DNA from: Verrucomicrobiota bacterium
Lineage (GTDB): Bacteria > Verrucomicrobiota > Verrucomicrobiia > Limisphaerales > CAIQOK01
Direction: 5' to 3'
Assembly: GCA_025363535.1 (NCBI GenBank)
Contig: JANYDP010000079.1
Coordinates: forward strand, 1 to 8,282
Length of the DNA: 8,282 nucleotides
Shown: positions 1 through 5,170 of the stretch, in pieces
Layout of the letters: every line of letters starts with the position of its first letter
How positions within the stretch are numbered: the stretch's first letter is position 1
Made by a program: the position numbers and the translations under genes
Notes under the pieces: generated by a model
Databases searched by the model: none
What the model was told of the DNA's origin: nothing
The model's input: the letters and a program-made list of their open reading frames with translations, nothing else

Positions 1-2
1 CA

Positions 3-185
3 CAGGAGGCGCGCGACGGAGGCATTCACGACACTTTGGCTTATCTGGATGACGAACTGGCCAATGGGTTGCGCTTGGTCAATGAGGGAGTTGAGCTACC
101 AATCAGTCCGTTCGAGAGTTTGCATTATGATTGGGTTTCGCGCCGCGAAGGTGATTCGTGGCCTGATGAAAGAAAAAAAGTGTGA
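3..185 (+). CDS. C-terminal fragment of an unrecognised protein
   Basis: The frame is open from the window edge and ends at a TGA at 183-185, giving 60 residues of a protein whose start lies outside the window. The peptide is acidic and well mixed (for example IHDTLAYLDDELANGL and ELPISPFESLHYDW, ending DSWPDERKKV). It looks more like real protein than the overlapping frame that starts at 49, which is rich in Arg, Met, Cys and Trp and runs into the inverted repeat. I recognise no family, and the visible part shows no signal, membrane segment or catalytic motif. The highly charged end would suit a soluble cytoplasmic protein. The stop lies 20 bp before the inverted-repeat element at 205-331. 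Confidence 0.5.
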   Translation, partial: QEARDGGIHDTLAYLDDELANGLRLVNEGVELPISPFESLHYDWVSRREGDSWPDERKKV

Positions 186-204
186 ACCCGACCGGTCCCA
201 TCCT

Positions 205-331
205 GCGCGAGGCTGTGTGAAAAGTGTCGGCGCAAAATTCGGTAACGATCGCATTTTCGTTCAGGGGAACTTTGCTGAAATGAGCAGGCGGATTCAATGC
301 TCCGAAAATGAGTTTTCACACAGCCTCGCGC
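205..331. repeat. 127-bp inverted-repeat element, MITE-like
   Basis: Two perfect 19-bp arms, GCGCGAGGCTGTGTGAAAA at 205-223 and its reverse complement at 313-331, enclose 89 bp. Further pairing nests inside: CATTTTCG (252-259) with CGAAAATG (303-310). Within that are two small hairpins, TTCAG/CTGAA (260-264 with 275-279) and GAGCA/TGCTC (282-286 with 298-302). No protein is plausibly encoded. If the true termini begin GAGGCTGTGTGAAAA, the flanking GCGC on both sides (205-208 and 328-331) could be a 4-bp target duplication, although GCGC is palindromic and so also fits as part of the arms. Perfect long terminal repeats on a short non-coding body are typical of a MITE mobilised in trans. A structured RNA or a bidirectional terminator is possible. 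The right end lies 72 bp before the oxidoreductase start codon. Confidence 0.6.
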
Positions 332-390
332 TGCCGCCCAGCGAAGCGATGGCAATTTGATCGCGACGTGCAACTTTTTACGAACTCGTG

Positions 391-396
391 TAATAT
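391..396 (+). promoter_or_regulatory. Putative -10 hexamer for the oxidoreductase gene
   Basis: TAATAT lies 7 bp before the ATG at 404 in an AT-rich patch. It keeps the key T, A and final T of the -10 consensus. No good -35 is seen; TGCAAC at 369-374 is the nearest weak match. Transcription would start at or next to the ATG, giving a leaderless mRNA, which fits the lack of a Shine-Dalgarno sequence. Confidence 0.3.
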
Positions 397-403
397 CTCA
401 GCC

Positions 404-3151
404 ATGAACCCGATGAAGCTTGTTTTGATTCTAACGCTCGCGCTTTTTGCGTCTTCCTCCTCCCAGGCTGGGATCAATATTTTTGAAACGGACATCTGCG
501 TTTATGGCGGCACGTCGGGCGGCGTCGCGGCGGCGGTCGCCGCCGCGCGGCTCGGCAAATCCGTGGCGCTCGTCTCGCTCAACAACCATGTCGGCGGCAT
601 GACCGCCAGCGGCCTGGGCGTCACCGACATCGGGCCGGGCAACGACACCAGCTATGTCGGCGGCATTTCGCGCGAGTTCTATAAACGAGTCGGCGCGGCG
701 TACAGCTCGACGAATCTCGTGATCTGGTTTGAGCCGCACGTCGCGGAAACGGTTTTCACGCAGATGCTGACCGAAGCGGGCGTGACGCTTTACACGAACC
801 AACTCCTCGCGTCCGTCACGATGACGAACCAGCGCATCGCCCAGATGACCATGCAGGACGGCACGGTTTTTCGCGCGAAGGAATTCATTGATACAACTTA
901 CGAAGGCGATTTGATGGCGGCGGCGGGAGTCACGTTTACCTGGGGTCGCGAAGGCACGAACACTTACAACGAATCCCTCGCCGGCATCCGCTCGGTGGGC
1001 GGCACCTACAACTACGATCCTTACGTGACACCGGGAAATCCCGCCAGCGGCCTGCTGCCACTGGTAAACACCAACACCGGCGGCAACATCGGCGACGGCG
1101 ACAAACGACTTCAGTCTTACAACTTTCGTTTGTGCCTCACGCAAAACGCGACCAATAAAATCGCCATCACCGCGCCGACGAATTATTCCGAAGCCAATTA
1201 CGAACTGGTACGCCGCTACCTCGCCGCGCGCGTGGCGGCGAGCGCCTCGACCGCGTTGAACCAGTTGATTGACGTGCAGACGATCATTCCGAACGGCAAG
1301 ACGGACATCAATGCGAACGGCGAACTTTCCACGGACTACGTCGGCTACAATCACACCTGGGCGACGAACACCTACGCCGGACGCGAAGTGATCCGCAAGG
1401 CGCACGAGAATTACATCCGCGGCCTGCTGTATTTTTACGCAACCAGTCCGAATGTTCCCGCCGCACTCAACACCGAGGCGCAATCGTGGGGTCTCGCGAA
1501 GGATGAGTTTACCGACACCGGCGGGTGGCCGTGGCAGATTTACGTCCGCGAAGCGCGGCGCATGGTTAGCGATTACGTGATGACGCAGTCAAACTGCGAG
1601 GCGCGCGTCACCGCGCCGGATGGAATTTGTCTCGCGCGCTACAACATTGACTCACATGGCGTGCAGCGGCTGGCGTCGGGAAATTTTTCACGCTGGGAAG
1701 GCAGCATCGGCGGCACGCCGCCCTACCCTTACCCGATCAGCTATCGCTCGATCATTCCGCGCGCCGGCGAGTGTCAGAATGTGTTCAGCACCTTCGCGCT
1801 GTCGGCGAGCCATGTGGCGTTCGCGTCATGCCGGATGGAGCCGGTGTTCATGATGGCGAGCCAGAGTGCGGGCACGGCGGCGGCGTTTGCAATTGATGAC
1901 AACGTGGCCGTGCAGAATTTGAATTACTCCAAGCTCGCCGCACAACTACGGGCGGACGGCCAGTTGCTCGACTGGTCAGCGGCCACGGCTTCGACCAACG
2001 GAATCATTCTCGATCAAGGCGGCCCCGGCACCGCGAACTCAGGAGGCTGGGTCGCGGGCGCGAACGCCGGTGGCTGGAACGGTGATTACTGGCTCGACCA
2101 GTCCACCGGCAAAGGCACGAAGTGGATGAGCTACACGCCGACGTTGCCGACCAACGGCACGTACGAAGTTTATGCGTGGTGGGTGGAAGCATCGAACCGC
2201 GCGACGAACACGCCTTACGACATCATTCACGCGGCGGGAACCACCCGCATCCTTGTGAATCAAAAAGTGGCGAGCGGCGGCTGGTTCAAATTGATGACCA
2301 CGAACTTCAACGCCGGCACGAGCGGCAGCGTCACCATTCGCAACGACAACACGCTAGCCGGAACGTATTGCATTGCTGATGGAATCCGTTTCCTCGCGAT
2401 TGGCGGCGCGGTGCTACCGCCGCCGGTGCCGACGATTGAAATCGTGGCCAGCGACGCGGTGGCTGGAGAATTCACCACGAACCAGGCGCGGTTCGTTCTC
2501 GTCCGCAGCGGCGACACGAATCCGGCGGTCACAATTAATTATTCCGTGAGCGGCACGGCCAACCCGGGCGCGGATTACGGCGCGTTGCCAGGAAGCATCA
2601 CGTTAAAAGCGGGGGCAACGTCCACAAATATTTTCATCACGCCGATTGCGGATAATTTAGTGGAGGGCGACGAAACGGTGACGCTGCTGCTGCAAGCCTC
2701 GGCGAATTATTCGCGCACGTCACTGAGCAGTGCGACGGTCGTGATCCAGGACCGTCCGGTGGATGCCTGGCGCAAGGTAAACTTCACCGCCGGCGAACTG
2801 CTGGATCCCAACATCAGCGGCGACGCCGCCGATCCGGATCACGACGGTCTGGTGAACTTGGTGGAATACGCGCTCGGTCTGAATCCCAAGTCGGCGGACG
2901 GAAATCCGTTTTCGCCATCCGTGAGCGGCGGGTATTTCACTCTGTCCTACACGCGATCCAAGGCAGCCACCGATGTTGCTGTGGTGGTTGAGCAGTCGGG
3001 TGACTTGTTCTCCTGGCAAAGTGGACCAGCGTATCTCCAGCAGGTTGATTGCGTGGACGCCGGAGCCGTGCAGCAGATCACGGTGAGACTGGTCACACCG
3101 GTCAACGCGCAGACGAAGTCCTTCGTGAGATTGAAAGTCAGCCGGCTTTAA
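404..3151 (+). CDS. Secreted FAD-dependent oxidoreductase with golvesin-like and Calx-beta domains
   Basis: This is a 915-residue exported flavoprotein of the FAD_oxidored (PF12831-like) type; its substrate is unknown. The ATG at 404 is chosen because it opens directly into a Sec signal peptide (residues 1-22, SQA cleavage); 413 is an alternative, and 308 lies in the upstream repeat. The FAD domain spans about 29-530. It has the Rossmann motif GGTSGG (35-40), NNHVGGMTASGLG (60-72), TTYEGDLMA (164-172) and the late motif SASHVAFASCRMEP (467-480) followed by QSAGTAAAFAID. Residues 533-666 match the golvesin/xanthan-lyase carbohydrate-binding-like domain (KGTKWMSYTPTLP, GTYEVYAWW, ADGIRF). Residues 676-785 are a Calx-beta domain (GADYG, EGDETVTL). 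A DPDHDG calcium-binding-like loop follows at 810-815 with NLVEYALGLNP, and the protein ends in a beta-rich tail with SFVRLK. The acidic residue usual after the second Rossmann strand appears to be Ser58. Some relatives carry the name xanthan lyase because of the Xly-like domain; no lyase domain is seen here. The C-terminal domains suggest surface or glycan attachment, which is inferred. Confidence 0.88.
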   Translation: MNPMKLVLILTLALFASSSSQAGINIFETDICVYGGTSGGVAAAVAAARLGKSVALVSLNNHVGGMTASGLGVTDIGPGNDTSYVGGISREFYKRVGAAYSSTNLVIWFEPHVAETVFTQMLTEAGVTLYTNQLLASVTMTNQRIAQMTMQDGTVFRAKEFIDTTYEGDLMAAAGVTFTWGREGTNTYNESLAGIRSVGGTYNYDPYVTPGNPASGLLPLVNTNTGGNIGDGDKRLQSYNFRLCLTQNATNKIAITAPTNYSEANYELVRRYLAARVAASASTALNQLIDVQTIIPNGKTDINANGELSTDYVGYNHTWATNTYAGREVIRKAHENYIRGLLYFYATSPNVPAALNTEAQSWGLAKDEFTDTGGWPWQIYVREARRMVSDYVMTQSNCEARVTAPDGICLARYNIDSHGVQRLASGNFSRWEGSIGGTPPYPYPISYRSIIPRAGECQNVFSTFALSASHVAFASCRMEPVFMMASQSAGTAAAFAIDDNVAVQNLNYSKLAAQLRADGQLLDWSAATASTNGIILDQGGPGTANSGGWVAGANAGGWNGDYWLDQSTGKGTKWMSYTPTLPTNGTYEVYAWWVEASNRATNTPYDIIHAAGTTRILVNQKVASGGWFKLMTTNFNAGTSGSVTIRNDNTLAGTYCIADGIRFLAIGGAVLPPPVPTIEIVASDAVAGEFTTNQARFVLVRSGDTNPAVTINYSVSGTANPGADYGALPGSITLKAGATSTNIFITPIADNLVEGDETVTLLLQASANYSRTSLSSATVVIQDRPVDAWRKVNFTAGELLDPNISGDAADPDHDGLVNLVEYALGLNPKSADGNPFSPSVSGGYFTLSYTRSKAATDVAVVVEQSGDLFSWQSGPAYLQQVDCVDAGAVQQITVRLVTPVNAQTKSFVRLKVSRL

Positions 3152-3165
3152 CCCAGTCCCCCCGC

Positions 3166-4035
3166 TCAATCCGCTTGGCTCCGCTGGAGTCGCGCCTTGA
3201 TGCGATATTCGGCAGGGGTGGCCTGCGTCAGCCGCTTGAAGACGTGGCAGAAGTACGGCGTATCCCGATAGCCGGAACGCGCGGCAATTTCATCCAATTT
3301 CAAATTGCAACTGCGCAACAGAAGTTTGGCGCGATCAATCCGGACGTGCGTCAGGTAGCTGCTGAAGGTCATGTGCCCGTGGGTCTGAAACAGCCGGGAA
3401 AGATGATTGGGCGTGACGTCAAAGTGCCGCGCCACCGAATCGCGGGTGATGTCATACTGATAATGATTTTGCAAAAAAACGCAGATGTTTTCCAGGAGGC
3501 TGTGCGCCCGGCCGCTGACGACGGCCTCGGACTGCCGGAACAATTTCAGGAGGCACGAGAGCAAAGCCCGGGTCAGGTCGGGGAAAACTTCCGCCGGGCC
3601 GCCAGCCGCCTGTAATTCGATCATGGCTTCCAGGATATGCGGCACCGGCCCGGTCAACGGGCGGGGACAGGAAAATTTTTTCGCCGATAGTTGCGCGCTT
3701 TTCCGGCTCCGGGCGGTCACGATGCTAATGCCGAGTTGTTTGCGGCCGAAGAGGATTGACATCAACTCCAACCCGGGCTGCCAGGCCGGGAGATTCCAGC
3801 AGTTGGCCGCCGCAAACAACGCGTCGCCGGGGCGAAGTTTGACCCGCGCCGTCTGGCCGTTGATCTCCAACTGATTTTCGTAACAGCCGCGCAACGGAAT
3901 TTCGAGCCGGGGAAAGTTGATGACGTGGGCGTAAAAGGGCGGATCCAGTTGCCGGCCGCAGACAAAAACTTTTTTCACCGGGTTCTGACCCAGTTCCCGC
4001 TCCGGCCACCAGCCGGGTGAACACACCGCACGCAT
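3166..4035 (-). CDS. AraC-family transcriptional regulator
   Basis: This 289-residue protein is of typical AraC/XylS size. The N-terminal half (about 20-110) looks like a cupin-type sensor fold, with LEIPLRGCYENQL and the RPGDALFAAANCWNLP turn typical of AraC_binding domains; the ligand is not predictable. The C-terminal 100 residues hold the two helix-turn-helix motifs. The first is at about 195-216 (YDITRDSVARHFDVTPNHLS). The second is at about 246-266 and is followed by the family signature (DEIAARSGYRDTPYF, CHVFKRLTQATPAEYR). The gene converges with the oxidoreductase gene, with 14 bp between the stops and no clear terminator, and is divergent from the pseudopilin gene. The ATG at 4035 is the first in frame and has no Shine-Dalgarno sequence. 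The first 20 residues are not family-like, so a later start is possible. Likely targets are its own promoter and the divergent gene, an inference from position. Confidence 0.92.
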   Translation of the reverse strand: MRAVCSPGWWPERELGQNPVKKVFVCGRQLDPPFYAHVINFPRLEIPLRGCYENQLEINGQTARVKLRPGDALFAAANCWNLPAWQPGLELMSILFGRKQLGISIVTARSRKSAQLSAKKFSCPRPLTGPVPHILEAMIELQAAGGPAEVFPDLTRALLSCLLKLFRQSEAVVSGRAHSLLENICVFLQNHYQYDITRDSVARHFDVTPNHLSRLFQTHGHMTFSSYLTHVRIDRAKLLLRSCNLKLDEIAARSGYRDTPYFCHVFKRLTQATPAEYRIKARLQRSQAD

Positions 4036-4044
4036 GGCGGATGA

Positions 4045-4050
4045 ATGTTA
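4045..4050 (-). promoter_or_regulatory. Putative -10 hexamer for the araC-type gene
   Basis: Read on the minus strand, TAACAT ends 9 bp before the regulator's ATG. It keeps the T, A, A and final T of the -10 consensus. The sequence upstream of it on the minus strand is T-rich, but no convincing -35 is present. The hexamer overlaps one copy of the TGTTACAAAA repeat, so a protein bound there would cover the regulator's own promoter. Confidence 0.3.
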
Positions 4051-4168
4051 CAAAATCACAACAAAAGCAACATCTTTGTCCTGTCGAAAAACCCGGATTT
4101 GATGAATTATTCTTTCAGACGCTGCGGGCAGCGGGCAGTATTTGTATTATGAAGGCAGTGTTACAAAA
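4046..4168 (+). promoter_or_regulatory. Direct-repeat pair, possible AraC-type operator
   Basis: TGTTACAAAATCAC (4046-4059) and TGTTACAAAAACAC (4159-4172) agree at 13 of 14 positions, in the same orientation and 113 bp apart. The span covers almost the whole regulator-pseudopilin intergenic region. AraC-family proteins commonly bind direct repeats, and a promoter-overlapping site paired with a distant one is a known arrangement. The first copy overlaps the regulator's putative -10. The second lies just inside the pseudopilin reading frame. Binding is inferred; two A-rich matches in one region could arise by chance. Confidence 0.35.
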
Positions 4169-5084
4169 ACACGAACGACCTGCGAAAGACGGAGAGTTGT
4201 CCGATGGGCTGTTGCCAACGAGCGGGGAAAAGCGCGTCGGCGGCAGCTTGACCGCCGCCTTCACCTTGATCGAACTCCTCGTGGTCATCGCCATCATCGC
4301 CATCCTCGCCGCCATGCTGTTGCCGGCGCTGGCCAAGGCCAAATGCAAGGCGCAGACGATCAACTGCGTCAGCAACTTCAAACAGCTTCAAATCTGCTGG
4401 GCCATGTATTCCACCGACAACCGGGATCAATTGGTCAACAACTGGAGCTTCAGCAACCAGGATTGCGGCCCGAACGCGTGGGTGACCTCGGGCGGCCAGT
4501 TGGGCCTGGGCACCTGGACGGGGAACGCCCGGATTGATCCCAACGACTGGGCGATCACTCACGGCCTCTTGTATGACTTCAACAAAAGCTCCAAGATCTA
4601 CCACTGTCCCGCCGACCGCTCCACCGTCAACGGTCTCCCCACGGTTCTCCGTTCTCGCAGTGTGGGCATGAGCACCGGCATGAACTGGACCGCCAGTCCC
4701 ACGATTCCCCCCACCAACAGTTTCACCAAACTCACGAGCATCAACAACCCCGGCCCCAGTGACGCGTCAGTGTTCATTGACGAAGCGGAAAACAGCATTG
4801 ACAACAACGTCACGGCGACCGCCCCGGGCGTTCCGGGCAATCCACTGGGCGGAACCTATTATTATTGGAACCTGCCGGCCAGCCGTCACTGCGGCAGCTC
4901 GGGGGTTTTGGGATTTGCCGATGGTCACGCTGAATCTTGGAGATGGCGCGACCATTGGATTGTGGATAACAACGCGATTCCCGATCCCGGCGGCGGGGCG
5001 ATTGGCACCGGCTGGAGCAGCCCCAGCGATCCGAAAGACCGGGATTTGCAACGACTCAAACTGTCCGTGCCCGTCTGGCATTAG
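4149..5084 (+). CDS. Type II secretion/pilin-like pseudopilin with H-X(n)-DG motif
   Basis: The product is 311 residues with a class III prepilin signal: Ala37 at the cleavage site, then Phe38 and the conserved Glu42 (AFTLIELLVV). A hydrophobic helix follows to about residue 60 and then LPALAKAKCKA. After processing by prepilin peptidase the protein should sit in the inner membrane with a globular domain outside. Alanine in place of the usual glycine at -1 is common in Verrucomicrobiota and Planctomycetota. Near the C-terminus, His247 and Asp258-Gly259 form an H-X10-DG version of the processing-associated H-X9-DG motif, followed by HAESW. The region NCVSNFKQLQICWAMYSTDN matches the usual post-helix segment. 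No pilus or secretion-machine genes are nearby, so it may be one of the many dispersed pseudopilin-like proteins of this phylum. The ATG at 4149 is chosen over 4017, which would add residues unlike a leader and overlap the araC-type gene. The 36-residue leader is still long, and GTG at 4158 is an alternative. Confidence 0.88.
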   Translation: MKAVLQKHERPAKDGELSDGLLPTSGEKRVGGSLTAAFTLIELLVVIAIIAILAAMLLPALAKAKCKAQTINCVSNFKQLQICWAMYSTDNRDQLVNNWSFSNQDCGPNAWVTSGGQLGLGTWTGNARIDPNDWAITHGLLYDFNKSSKIYHCPADRSTVNGLPTVLRSRSVGMSTGMNWTASPTIPPTNSFTKLTSINNPGPSDASVFIDEAENSIDNNVTATAPGVPGNPLGGTYYYWNLPASRHCGSSGVLGFADGHAESWRWRDHWIVDNNAIPDPGGGAIGTGWSSPSDPKDRDLQRLKLSVPVWH

Positions 5085-5170
5085 ACTTATTATTTGCCCC
5101 CACGCCATACACATCATCTCAACTCAAACTTTGGTTCCCGACACACAACCCAACCCACAGAAAAAGCAGT
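5085..5170 (+). other. Intergenic gap without recognisable signals
   Basis: These 86 bp separate the pseudopilin stop from the next gene on the same strand. No hairpin followed by a T-run, no clear promoter and no Shine-Dalgarno sequence are visible. The lack of a terminator allows read-through, so the two flanking genes could be co-transcribed. Confidence 0.4.

Noticed and set aside
49..360. 103-codon plus-strand frame at the left end
   Set aside because: It runs through the inverted-repeat element and has an unusual Arg, Cys and Met-rich composition, while the frame ending at 185 gives a more natural peptide.
308..403. Upstream ATG at 308 as the oxidoreductase start
   Set aside because: It lies in the repeat element and would put 32 polar residues before an otherwise standard signal peptide starting at 404.
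533..560. GCCG-rich run in the oxidoreductase gene as a regulatory repeat
   Set aside because: It simply encodes the alanine-rich Rossmann helix after GGTSGG.
431..1483. Long 350-codon open frame on the minus strand inside the oxidoreductase gene
   Set aside because: It is antisense to a gene with clear FAD motifs, is extremely rich in Arg, Val and Ala, and shows no family motif. It reflects GC-rich codon use on the other strand.
3152..3165. Bidirectional terminator between the convergent genes
   Set aside because: Only 14 bp separate the stops, and no convincing stem with a T-run is visible there or just inside either gene.
4017..4148. ATG at 4017 as the pseudopilin start
   Set aside because: It would overlap the divergent regulator's first codons and make an 80-residue leader before the prepilin cleavage site.
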